Below are positions 47,637 to 58,725 of a stretch of 64,000 bases of DNA, in pieces. How positions within the stretch are numbered: position 1 is the stretch's first letter; the number at the start of each line of letters is the position of its first letter. The position numbers and the translations under genes are program-made. Source of the stretch: Isoetes taiwanensis. Taxonomy: Eukaryota; Streptophyta; Lycopodiopsida; Isoetales; Isoetaceae. A model generated the notes under the pieces. That model did no database searches, was not told the DNA's origin, and saw only the letters and a list, made by a program, of their open reading frames with translations. The DNA is taken from positions 5,115,821-5,179,820 of the forward strand of contig JAJEKV010000057.1 of assembly GCA_021234155.1 (NCBI GenBank), given 5' to 3'.

Positions 47637-50095
47637 GCCCAAACTAGCTTCAGACAAAAGCCATACTAGCATGACTATCTACCTCGGTCAATCCCTTGGT
47701 AGACTTATCCAGCCATACATGGACTAGGCTAATCCAAGATGGTACTCCATATCCATGGTCCATGATACTTATCAAGACATACAAAACTAGCCTAATCTTA
47801 TAAGTCTTGAACAGCAAAAATGACTTTTATGAATCAAAAGACCAAAATACTAAATTTAATAAAGACCTTTGGCATGTTTTACAGTAACATGCACATTGTT
47901 CATACAGGTCAATACATGTTTTAAATGATTTCTTCGCAAGTACATCATTATCCCACAAACCATGCAGGCTTATCATTCCAGCATCAACCTACAAACTTAT
48001 GCAAGCTAATCTGTTTACACACATCTCCAAGTTTTACTTCAATTGAATGCTTTGTATATATGGATAATCCAAAAAGGAAGGATCTCACCAATATGTAGAT
48101 CTTCCTCAAAGTATAAGAGTAATTGTCTATAATCATATCTTCAAGTCACCAATTCTGAAATAATACTTCTAAGAGATGAAGTCTTGGTTACCTGCAGCCA
48201 AACCAATTACAAGTTAGCCTGATAAGGGTAAATGTAAAGCAGCTAGCAGGTAAGCAATAAGACTTCATGGCTTTTCGCCCTTCACCTAGTTGTATTGTAT
48301 CCATCTATTTTCAATAAAAAAATGCTAAACAAAATGTGAATCTTTATGTTAGCATCATCAAAAGTACTTGCTGCCATAAAATTACAGCTCTTAGAAAAAA
48401 TGGCATAACTCTCTGTAGGAAGCTCTGTTTTTCTATTATTTATATGTTTCGGAAACGGCAACATATGCTCTACTATTTCAAGTAAAAACAGTCTGATTTT
48501 TAAAAAAAAGTGCTGCATAAAAAATTGATTTCCGGAATCAGACCTAAATGCCCTTACCCCTTTCAAATGAAAGTTTGTGATCCAAAAGTTTATTCTTAAG
48601 ATCTGTAGCCACATAACAAGATGATTTAGGGAACAAAAGGCCACACCTAAGAAGTGTTCTGGATGTGGGCTTTGTCCAAAAAAATGGCTGGTATATATCG
48701 ATCCATAGCGCCTCATCATGTTAAAGCTGCAGCTTTTGCTATGCATCGGCAAGGTTTCTGCCATCCTGATCATAGTGCTTATGAAATGAAGCGGCAAGAA
48801 GGCGCTCTCCTTGTTTGCCGTTGAAGAGAAGAAAGGATGCCACAATGGTGATAACTACCTCCATTATCAGCCATAAAATAGACATGTCTTTTTTATAATA
48901 TAAATATAAAATTTCAAACCTACATGGTCCATTTTTGCAAATGACATTTGAGTCCCATAAAATATTCTAATTTTCTACAATTGAACGTGCTTTCTCTTGT
49001 GAAAATGAATGCATGCAACCATTTTCTAAAAGTGAGATACTTGGCAAACATGCCATGCCATCCCATAATTAAAAAGTAAGTGCTTTTCTATAAATTTGAC
49101 ATACCTTGTTCTAAGGTCTCATAAGATCAAACTGATGCGATCTAAGCAATAGGGTCAACATACAATGTTTTCAAATAGTAGTATCTATGTATTCCAATAT
49201 TATTCCCAAACATAAGAGAAATAAGAAAAGAATAACATTTTGGAGCCAAACGTGCACAACAAGTTTTGAAAATGTGCACAACAAGTTTTGTGAATATGGC
49301 ACATGCTCCACCACGTACCTGCTTGCACATGCATGTAGCCATCTTGGAATATCATTTAATCACAATAAAAAAAATCCTACCTCCAACCGTAGGATAGGAC
49401 AGACCACTGCTTGTCATACTGTAATCATAGGGCGGACATGACCCTACTATTACAGCAGGGGTCATGTCTTACCCTATAATTACAATTAACTTAAATATGA
49501 ATAATTGAAAAATGCACAAAAATACCTCTGTACATGTGTCTTGTAACACTTCATATGCTCATTTAAGCTTTGAAGAATATTTGTTTGTACTCAGTTCCTG
49601 CTATTTAGAGCATGCTGAATTTTCCTGTAACTCGGTCCATAAATGGCAATTGAGAGTTTTAGGCCAAATGGCCTTAAAGGGAAATTATCCCTTGTACGTT
49701 TGAGCACTATGCTCTTGAGATTTTTTTCTACATGGCCTTAAAGGAAAATTATCCCATATATATATGAGCACTATGCTCTTGTTCATCATAATTCAAAAGA
49801 TGTTCAAGAATGGAGGTCAAGAGTACATCATTACCAATGCCATTTTGGAACATTTGATTTACTCGAAATGAGGTCGAATGGCACTTCATTATGAAATATC
49901 ATCTCAAGTATTTGATTTTTGCATACAAATGTAAATCCACAACATGCAAACATGTATGAGATATAAAATACTCAACATCTCAACTTTGTAGATCATAATA
50001 TAGAGAAAGATTAAGAGTCTGCTTGTTGTACCATTGACCAATGGATAAGAGCAACATTGGTAAAACCAATGAATGGAAGTATCTAAAAAAAACCC
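47637..50095. repeat. Array unit 4 (short type, no insertion)
   Basis: At 2,459 bp this is the cleanest unit and the empty-site reference for the others. A 187-residue minus frame (48282-48845) is interrupted in units 2 and 3, so I do not call it a gene. Confidence 0.88.
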
Positions 50096-50515
50096 GCCCA
50101 AACTAGCTTCAGACAAAAGCCATACTAGCATGACTATCTACCTCGGTCAATCCCTTGATAGACTTATCCAGCCATACATGGACTAGGCTAATCCAAGATG
50201 GTACTCCATATCCATGGTCCATGATACTTATCAAGACATACAAAACTAGCCTAATCTTATAAGTCTTGAACAACAAAAATGACTTTTATGAATCAAAAGA
50301 CCAAAATACTAAATTTAATAAAGACCTTTGGCATGTTTTTACAGAACTGTGCCTGTTCATACAGGTCAATACATGTTTTAAACGATTTCTTCGCAAGTAC
50401 ATCATTAGCCCACAAACCATGCAGGCTTATCATTCCAGCATCAACCTACAAACTTATGCAAGCTAATCTGTTTACACACATCTCCAAGTTTTACTTCGAT
50501 TGAATGCTTTGTAAT
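50096..50515. repeat. Array unit 5, partial
   Basis: The first ~420 bp of a unit, up to TTGAATGCTTTGTA; the array ends there. Confidence 0.85.
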
Positions 50516-50603
50516 TTTTGCTTCTTGTATCCAAAAGCATCTAAACCAGTAAAGGTTTACGGATATATCCAAGTGTAAATGCATTCCATCATTACTTATA
50601 AAA

Positions 50604-50651
<48 letters not shown>

Positions 50652-50956
50652 TTTACAGACGTTGAAAACCTTCATTTGCTTACGCGAAACTTTTTTTTCA
50701 AGGTAGTTTAAACTGAACGTTTTCGCTTATTTTTTTTTTTCGTGTAAGTTTAAAGTTAAGGTTTTTGAACGCTTTACGCCGAAAAAGCTCGACGCCGAAT
50801 TTTTTTTTTGCCGTGATTTTGACATATTATACGTCAAATTTATGCCGTATCATTCGAATAATACGTATTTGAGTATAAAACGCCTCTGATTGAACCTATC
50901 CCAGCGTGACGCTGCATTTTAAAAAAAAAATTTCGCGATAAGCTATTTCCCTTACG
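50516..50956. repeat. (TAA)n tract and hAT-like fragments
   Basis: A TAA trinucleotide tract (about 50588-50651) leads into DNA like the foldback elements, ending in the inverted CAGGGATAGG-type terminus TTGAACCTATCCCA (about 50890-50903). The right copy of the 1.3-kb duplication begins at about 50910. Confidence 0.65.
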
Positions 50957-53900
50957 TTATCGGCATTCTCGAAAAAGCCAGCTTGATCTACTGGCAGAGG
51001 CGGCTAGATGTCGAGGAAGCCCCTCACACAGCAGCTTTAGACCCCGCCACTCAACGATTGACCATATCTTTACATGCGGGCATCGATTGAAGACGGCCGG
51101 AATCATCTAAGTAGGACTTGTATTGTCGCTTTGTGGACTTCGAAGGCTTTTGATACAGTTCCCCGAAAAGTCGGGTGGGCTAGATCTGCGTCAACCGGGG
51201 CTCCCGCCTGTCCGTAATGCCATATACAAAGTTGTATGAGAGTTGTTTTGGCGGGGATCGTACCGACGGGCCAAGCATTCACCAAGAGGTATCGGGGTCC
51301 GACAGGGGTTGTCCCCTCTCGCCAACACTTTTTGGCCTCTACATTGATCGGGCTTAGAGCCCGGCTTCATCGAAAGCATGGGGGATGGCATACGCCTTTT
51401 GCACCACGCCATCCGGCCACCATCTATGCGACGATGTTGGCCCGGGCTGCCCACACCCCGAAGCTATGCAGCCTCACCTAGATGCCCTAGACACATTTTG
51501 TCGCTACGACATGGCGTTAATCCGCCAAGACGGTGGTTCTCATATCCTCTTCATCGTCACCCCATGCCTCCCCGCGACTCACATATCGGGGGGGGGCGGA
51601 CGCCACCCACCTACAAGTACCTAGGGGTGGAGTTCCCCCCTCCCTCGCCTCCTGGGAGGCGCTCTATCCGCTTGGGTGACCTTAGGCCGCCGCTTTATGC
51701 AATGCAGCAACAGCCACCACCAGCAGCTCTATGATTGGGGCCATCACCACATCCGCTCCTAATCGGTCGAAAGCCCGTCCTTCCAGACGGTCGAGGTTTG
51801 GGGCCCTACCGCCTTTGGCGACTTGGAATGACTGGGAGCAAGGTAAGGCATTCTGGCACCGCACTTGGGGTGAAACCTTCACCCCTATCGATTGGCCGCA
51901 GAAACTGGATTCTTTGCCGCGGGCTGGCAGCCTTTGATAGACACATCGCCTATTTTCAGAAAGTGGTTACTATGGGTGATGCTCGGCCCCGCGACCGGGC
52001 TTACATGCGGGCCATGGGTCCCGAAATGCTTAGGGCCTGTTGGAGGGGTAAAGAGATCGCTGGTTCGCCAGATGGAACGCGGTGAGCACGATGCATACAG
52101 TGGGCCACCCGGTGCCGATCGTGGACGACCGCGGGAGTACCTAGATGCTTGTTTCCTTGGCAAGCTCGGGAACCCCGGCGCTCTAGAGCAGTCAAAATGG
52201 CCCATTACAAGGAGCATATCAACCCGTGTGTTAGCCCCGGCCCACAACTCTACCCGTTCCCATTTTGCCCCGAAAAAGCGCCGGACTCATTACCTCCATT
52301 CGCGACAGGTGCCCACCATCTTCGCGATCGAGGCGGGCGGGGGTGGATTGGGGAGCCCCGCCAGACGGAGCTCTGCCGGCCGGTCAAACGGGTGCCATTG
52401 AGGATGAGTCTCACACTTTCCGAGTTGCCCGGCGTTCGATCCCCGGTCGGGCCGATCACGGCTCCCCTTAGTACCGGTAGGACTTGCCCTTGCATTTCTG
52501 GATGAACACACCATCAAGACGTGCCACGGGGTCGCATACATCGGGGAGGTCTTGGACTGTGAGGTCACCTTTGCCCCCGTTTTGCCGTGCGGTGATTAGG
52601 CACTCCACGGTGTGGTGCATGATCAGATATATTTGGGTGTTTTACGATTTTATATGTTAGGGCCTTTTTGTTAGGCTGATTGTCGCCACGGTTTTCCCTC
52701 GAAAACCCTTCGGAGGGGTTTTAATCCGGCGAAGAATCCGCTTGTCGCATTTTTTGTATTGGGTCCCATAGACCCCATTGGTCTCCGTGGGACGATAAAA
52801 GTACCTTCCTTCCTTCCCATACCTATTTCCCTTACGCCAAGAAAAAAAAAAAAAAATCCGGCCAGAAGCGAAAACTTTACGCCGAAACTTTTTTTCGTAA
52901 AGGGAAACCGAACGTTTCGCTTTATTTTTTTTAGTTTCACAGAAACGAAAGTTAAGGTTTCATTTACGCGAAAAAAGTTTCGCATAACGCTTACGCGAAA
53001 AAATCTCGACGCCGGAATTTTTTTTTGCCGTAATTTTGACGTATTATACGTCAAATTTGTGCCGTATCATTCGAATAATACGTATTGAGTATAAAACATA
53101 TACAGTATTGAACCTATCCCTGGCGTACGCGAAAGCAAAAAAAAAAAAAAAAAAAACCTTAAAACGCCAGACGCTGCGGTTTAGATTGTTCCAGATAATT
53201 TTTTTTTTTTTTCGGCCGACGACTAAAAAATACGTAAAATACGTTTCTTTTTTTTAAATATGTATTTTTTACTTTATACGTCAAGAATTTGAATTTCGCA
53301 CGTACAGAACCTATCTCTGCCCTGTACTAAACCCACACGGTTGATGCAAAAGAAATAACACAACATTCAACCTCTGCCAACCATCGTCACCAAGAAAGAC
53401 GGTCTCCAACCATGGCCTGCAAAAAAAAGGGCAGATTCGGCCCTGCCTGGACCTCTCTGAGATTCTGTAGGGATCGAAGCTCTGCCTTGCCACCGAAACT
53501 TTCCAACCCTGCCATCTACAAGTGGACCAACAAATGCATACAAAACAAGCTGCGGAGAAAACAAGGCTGAGAAGAAGAGTCATTGCGCCCCAACCTAGCT
53601 TCACAATCTACCAAAATCTTTAGTAAGAAGCAAATGACAAATCCAGACACACAACACAAGGAACAATGAAACCTACAACACAAAGGACAATGAAACCTAC
53701 AGTGGGGCTTGAACCCACATAGCCCATGGATCTAGCAACAGAAAAATAGAGAGGTTCAAAAGCAATCCGTCGTAGCAGACCAGCAGCATCTCCTCTACCA
53801 TGAAACCGCCCTGCTTGTTTCTTCAAAATAAGTAACTGTAGTAGACTCCGAGGATTCAGCATGCATGGAAGTTCGTGTCAAGAGCAGCCCACCTTCTACT

Positions 53901-54112
53901 TCTGGCCGTATCAAATCCATTCCTTCTACAAAAACAACTCGAAAAACTCGAAAAGGTTCAGGATTTTTCAAGATTTTAAGCACATCTAAAATTAGCAATA
54001 AGCACCTCAAATTTGGTATTTATACGACCCAAAATACAATATTGCCTAAAGATCTTATGTCCAACTAATGCCTGAATACCCTCCAGCAATACACAAAGGA
54101 TTAGGCAAACTT
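50910..54112. repeat. Right copy of the 1.3-kb direct duplication, with LINE-C inside
   Basis: Apart from LINE-C (50957-52822) it matches 31140-32460 from the AAGCTATTTCCC region through ATTAGGCAAAC. After that point the two copies part (54113 and 32461). Confidence 0.82.
50957..52822 (+). mobile_element. LINE-C: GC-rich, decayed LINE with 14-bp target duplication
   Basis: CTATTTCCCTTACG flanks it at 50943-50956 and 52823-52836, and the empty site exists at about 31160. Reverse transcriptase traces on the plus strand include RHSTIDHIFTCG, CRFVDFEGF, RGCPLSPTLFGLYID and YKYLGVEF, scattered over all three frames. Its 3' end has the same two-tier stem-loop as LINE-A (52763-52793) and a CTTC-repeat tail. 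It is far richer in GC than its surroundings. Confidence 0.82.
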
Positions 54113-54497
54113 TATCGGGGAGGTTTCCATGGAAATGCAACTCGAGCGCCAATCGGATTATGTCGGCAGTTAGGCTGGCGGATTAATTTTTTGGTGTATT
54201 GCTCTAAGCAAGCGAGACAGGAGACCATACCTAATGGGATAATCTACTTTGCCTCTATAAGCAGGGACGCTAGATGCCCTTATCTAGTACTATAAACAGC
54301 CATAGCTTCACTATACCTATATAATTGACGCTGAGAAGGCATTGGAGCTTTGAAAGTGTGACATGGTAGATGACATCATGTTGGTTGAAACCTCTAAAAG
54401 TTGGCTGCCATAATCATGGCCAGCTGTGATACTGGCAACAATGCACCAGTCTAGCACAAAGTTCTATTTTCTCAATGAAATGGATTGCATAGTTCTA
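54113..54497. other. Probable 3' UTR and downstream flank of the kinase gene
   Basis: AT-rich, no coding frame. It lies directly after the stop codon of the SnRK2 gene on the minus strand. A polyadenylation site could not be fixed. Confidence 0.4.
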
Positions 54498-56053
54498 TCA
54501 TAAGGCATAAACAAATTCGCCACTGCTGTCACCATCAACATCTGCATCGTTTTCCAGATCCATATCATCTAAAACCAGACCAGCATCACCAAGACTGGTA
54601 TTTGGAGGAGGTACTCTACCTTCTTGAATAATGCGCATTATCTCCTCTATGTTCTGGGGTAGATGGTTGGGATCATCAAGCTCATTACCCATATCAGCAC
54701 CTTCCATGAGATCAACAGGCAAATTCTTCAAAAACCACTCATGTTTCATAATATCTGGAATGGTGATTCGCTGCAAATAAAGAGAAGAGGTTGGCTTACA
54801 AAGAGTATGCTGCAAAAGCAAATGCTTACTCTTGCTGGGTTTGCAACAAAAATGTGTGAAAGAAGATTCTGTCCTTCAGCAGATATTTGTATGTTGTCTG
54901 GAACAGCATATTGCACACTCAATATCCTCTGCATGGCAAGAACATTGATATTTAAGATCAGAAATTTTTTACTGACTAATCAGAGTTGACAATAATGCTT
55001 TTCCTACTGCAATCGTTTTAGAAATATTAGTTGGGTCTTCTGGATCTTCAAATGGGTAAGCTCCTACAAGCATGACGTAGAGACTGACGCTACAGGACCA
55101 AACATCTGCAATCTGTAGGAAATGATCATTTGTGTTGTCTGGAATGAGAGTATCTTGAAGCACGCCCCCCCAATACATACCTTACCATCATACTCTTTCT
55201 GAGATAACACTTCTGGTGCTAGGTATGCTGGAGTGCCAACTCTTGATTTTGGCTGAGAATGCAGTAGAGAAGACTGCATACAGCAAGCAGACATGCACAT
55301 TATAAACACCACCTATCCAATAATATACTAGCAAAGTAGGAAGCAGATTACCTTTGAATAGCCAAAGTCACAAATTTTTAACCGAGGAGCAGGGCTTCCA
55401 TCTAGCAATTGGTTTTCCAACTTCAAATCTCGATGACAAATCCCCTGCAGGATCAGAGTTTAAATATAAGCATCCTCCATTGAGGCCATGTTGAGAGACA
55501 CTCACAGCTACATAGAAGTGGAGGGCGAATGCAATACCATTGAGTGGCAATAGCTGACCCCAGATATCAGTTGTTGAAAGAAAAATCTTGCCTGGTACAA
55601 AAGGAAAGAAGTAGTCAAACTAGCAGTAAAAGTGTAATGGATTTGAAGCCCTTGGAGACACAGACAATTGACACATGAAGAGAACCTAAGATACACAAGG
55701 TAACGCATCCTACAAGCACAGCAATCTTCTATATGAAAGGCAGAAGAAACCTCATCTTCACTGAAACGCCCCACATTAGACATTCGTGTGAAAAGCTCAC
55801 CACCTGCTGCATATTCCATGACTATGGCTAGGTGGGTTGGAGTCAATATAACCTGAAGCAGACACAGCAATTTCACATGCTCAAAATTAACGGAACACAA
55901 ATTGCACTGAAACATAAAGCTCAACTACATTTATCCTGCATGCTAAGGCAAATTCATTTTAAGGATCGTTCAACTTGCCTCTTTGAATCTCACAATATTA
56001 TGATGCCGTAGTGAACGATGGTTAATGATCTCCCTTTGCACATTTTCGTCAAT
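54498..56053 (-). CDS. SnRK2: SnRK2 protein kinase, subclass III (OST1-like), 5'-incomplete
   Basis: Serine/threonine kinase of the ABA and osmotic stress pathway. Eight exons join in frame (297 residues): 56053-55979 ([20 protein letters not shown]), 55852-55751 ([20 protein letters not shown]), 55591-55538, 55444-55352 ([15 protein letters not shown]), 55273-55181 (activation loop [18 protein letters not shown]), 55112-55008, 54928-54830, 54770-54498. All borders fall where I recall those of the Arabidopsis SnRK2 genes. HRD, DFG and APE motifs and both activation-loop serines are present. WSCSV has Ser where WSCGV is usual. The C-terminus has the SnRK2 box and the acidic ABA box ([17 protein letters not shown]), which marks subclass III. 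Exon 1 (glycine loop and catalytic Lys) is not found upstream, so the first intron exceeds 7.9 kb or the gene is truncated. No stop or frameshift in what is seen. Confidence 0.93.
55973..55978 (-). other. GC-AG splice donor in the kinase gene
   Basis: The exon ending ...RFKE reads AAAGAG|GCAAGT on the minus strand. The next exon begins at 55852 after CTTCAG. The conserved SnRK2 border falls exactly here, so the intron uses a GC donor in its typical AG|GCAAGT context. Confidence 0.8.
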
Positions 56054-56273
56054 CTGCAGCACCACAGCCGATCCCAGTAAATCTTGGCCACCGTCGTTCA
56101 ATCACGACGCTAAAACTGAAAAAAAATGCTGGAAAAAACCCGTGTGCTTTTTTCGTGGTTCAAACACGACAGTGATGGATATGCGACGGATATGCGGCAG
56201 GTTCAAACCCGAGTACGGCCAATAGCACCCGAGTTCATAAATCCTTCGAGCTCCTTAAAATGCAAGTAACATA
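56054..56273. other. Upstream intron or flank, no exon 1
   Basis: The stretch begins with the acceptor CTGCAG (minus). No glycine-rich loop of a kinase can be read in any frame. Confidence 0.5.
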
Positions 56274-56483
56274 CCTTATCGGACTCTTGTATGTAATGGG
56301 AGTGTAATTTTTTTTTGCTTATCCTCATTGGAGGTGTACTAATAATTAATTATCAGTACTGGAGGTGTACTGATAATTAATTATCAGTACACCTCCAGTA
56401 CTGATAATTAATTATTAGTACACCTCCAATGAGGATAAGCAAAAAAAAATTACACTCCCATTACATACAAGAGTCCGATAAGG
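56274..56483. repeat. Perfect 210-bp palindrome
   Basis: It runs from CCTTATCGGACTCTTG to CAAGAGTCCGATAAGG with two 105-bp arms and no spacer, centred on AATT near 56378/56379. The arms match base for base, including a run of nine T or A. Near the centre, units of GGAGGTGTACTGATAATTAA are nested, giving further inner palindromes. Confidence 0.9.
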
Positions 56484-56588
56484 AAAAAACCCCTGCTGTT
56501 AAGAATGCTCCGACCAAAAAACACAAAAGGCAAAAAGAAAAAAGACTGAAAAATATGTTGTTTTCGTTCACGTAAAATCAGGTTAAAC

Positions 56589-56634
56589 TGTGTTGCCTGC
56601 GCCAATCTCGCAAATTATTGGCCCAGGCAACACA
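56589..56634. repeat. Inverted repeat, 11-bp arms
   Basis: TGTGTTGCCTG and CAGGCAACACA around a 24-base loop. Confidence 0.65.
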
Positions 56635-56645
56635 ATGTTGTTTAG

Positions 56646-56889
56646 CTTTTAAAATTTGACCGCTATTTTTGAACGTCAAAAAGTAGCAAAAAATAATGGG
56701 CAGCAAAAATTTTGCCGTGCATACAAAGGGCATCAAACATTAAATAGTTAAGATGTCTATTTAAAATAGCTTTTAAAATTTGATGGTTATTTTGTCCGTC
56801 AAAACGGGTAGCAAAAAGTAGGAAAAAATAATGGGCAGGAAAAATTTTGCCGTGCATACAAAGGGCATCAAATACTTAAGATGTCTATC
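56646..56889. repeat. Two imperfect tandem ~120-bp copies
   Basis: GCTTTTAAAATTTGA opens both copies and TTAAGATGTCTAT closes them; AATTTTGCCGTGCATACAAA is identical in both. Confidence 0.8.
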
Positions 56890-57978
56890 GTACCCGGCGC
56901 TCCTGGCTACTGCCAGTGGCCAGCTCCCAGTCCAGAGCAGGAATTTGCTCATTGTTGCTACTCCACGACGTCAAGGTAAGCAGGGTGAAAGGGTTTTCAC
57001 GCAGTTGAGCTTCGGCAGATGATAAGCAGACCGGCTGTCTCATGTTCGTCAAGAATGATGTACCCATTTGTCCAATTCCGGTTCTATGAAGGCCACCCGG
57101 GCTGATCAGGCCCTGCAGCAAATACGGGCGGGGTAAGCCTCATGTGTACACACCCTCCTAGCCTAGAGGACCACTTCCAAGCCATGTAGCGCGACGAAGC
57201 ACCCTCGCTGGGGTGACAACGCCCGATGTCAAGAACGAGAACAACCGCGAGTCCAAGCCACTGCAAATGGACTCCGGCCCCGGAGAATATGCACTCATAT
57301 ATCAGCCAAGAACTTAGCATATGCCCCGCATGTCAGAGTTTAAACCATGTCTATCAGCATATGATCCAAGAATCAAGAGTCATAATTCACATACATTTCC
57401 TATACATTTACCAGGAACAACATAAGACAATGCCAACATTTGCAATGATATCATAGACATATCACATTCATGTTCTACCACATGATGTCAAATATTCAAC
57501 AAGTACATGCTAGCACAATGCAACCTTGACACATCACCATGGTATCCAAGCATTTAGCATGTCTAGATATATTATATAAGAACACATAAAAGGTCTAGCA
57601 TTTTCCTCCCTATAGGAAAAGCTTATTCTAGGATGTCATAATGTCCTATTCCTAAACAATCATGATATCCCTATATTTTACATCCATATAAGGTACAAGG
57701 ATCACCTAGCAACTACAGCATACTTTTACCGGTATGCTTCCCCAAAGTCACTCTCTCCATCAGGAGCGAACATTTTACAGAATACTCATATGCAATTCAA
57801 TATGTTAGATACTCAGAAGCCCCCATAAGCTTCTTTAGGCCGTTTCGGCATACATTCTCTTACTATCTAAGTGAAAGATTAATGTATCTCACATAACCTC
57901 CACGGTTGTTTCTTAGCAGTGCAATTCCCTATCATAGTTTATTTTAGCATCTTAACTTTAATCTAATCACCAAAGGTA
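56890..57978. other. No gene; possible old LTR-like DNA
   Basis: 56900-57300 is richer in GC and without an open frame of note. 57300-57978 is AT-rich. Its texture resembles retrotransposon LTR sequence, but no termini or primer site were found. Confidence 0.35.
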
Positions 57979-58016
57979 CTAGAAACGTGTGCCCGGCGAT
58001 GCCGGGCATTAGCTGC
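57979..58016 (-). mobile_element. Helitron 3' terminus (element extends to the right)
   Basis: On the minus strand GCCCGGCATCGCCGGGC is followed by ACACGTTTCTAG and then T. It is the same terminal plan as Helitrons 1 and 2. The 5' end was not located. GGAATGG-like repeats follow at 58030-58130. Confidence 0.7.
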
Positions 58017-58691
58017 AGACGTGCAGAACAGGCAGATGTGGATAGAATGTGTAGGTGGAATGGAATGGGATGTGGATAGAATGTAATAGTTGGATAGAAG
58101 GGAATGGGAGGATTGGAATAGATAGGTGAAATGCAATAAATAGATAGATATGATGGAATAGATCGATATCATGGAGCGTGTAGATAAAATAGAGTACATA
58201 GGTTATTCGATTAGGAATTGGAAATGATGGTAGTGGTTTCTTATCTACTTGGCCCTTTGGCATTGTTGAAATCAATAGATGTAACTAAAGTGTAGGGCAA
58301 CGTTTTTGTATTTATAGATATCTGTAATAGGGAAGTGAAAGATGAATAAAGATATAGACTATGAAGGCATGCAACATTTATAGCAATACATGTGAAGATG
58401 AGAAACATATATTATTGTTGAAGCCTAAATGCTAATGAACTATAGCTCCATAGGCTGAGGCTGCAAGCAAATAGGACAGCACCGCAAAAAGCTTTAAAGA
58501 TGCAAACGAAGATGACATGAAAGATGCAAATGAAAGCGACATATTATTCACTTGTACTCTTTTTGAAGGGAATTTGTTCACAAAAAAGATATAATAATTC
58601 CTAAAAAGAAAAGCTATACATCAAAAAGGAAATAGAAAATGCAAAGATTTGAAATTATGTGCATGCTTGCAAAACCACAATCCTATATCCT

Positions 58692-58725
58692 CTAGACGTG
58701 TGCCCGGCAATGCCGGGCATTTCTC
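58692..58725 (-). mobile_element. Second Helitron 3' terminus of the same subfamily
   Basis: On the minus strand GCCCGGCATTGCCGGGC is followed by ACACGTCTAG. The next base is A rather than T, so the flank is atypical. The 5' end was not located. Confidence 0.6.

Noticed and set aside
48282-48845. 187-residue minus-strand frame in array unit 4
   Set aside because: The same sequence has stops in units 2 and 3, and no domain is recognisable.
51236-52505. Several overlapping Pro/Arg-rich frames on both strands
   Set aside because: They are shadows of the GC-rich, frame-scrambled LINE-C; few stops are expected at this base content.
31140-54112. The 1.3-kb direct repeats as LTRs of a giant element
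   Set aside because: They lack TG...CA ends, a primer binding site and a polypurine tract, and contain parts of other elements.
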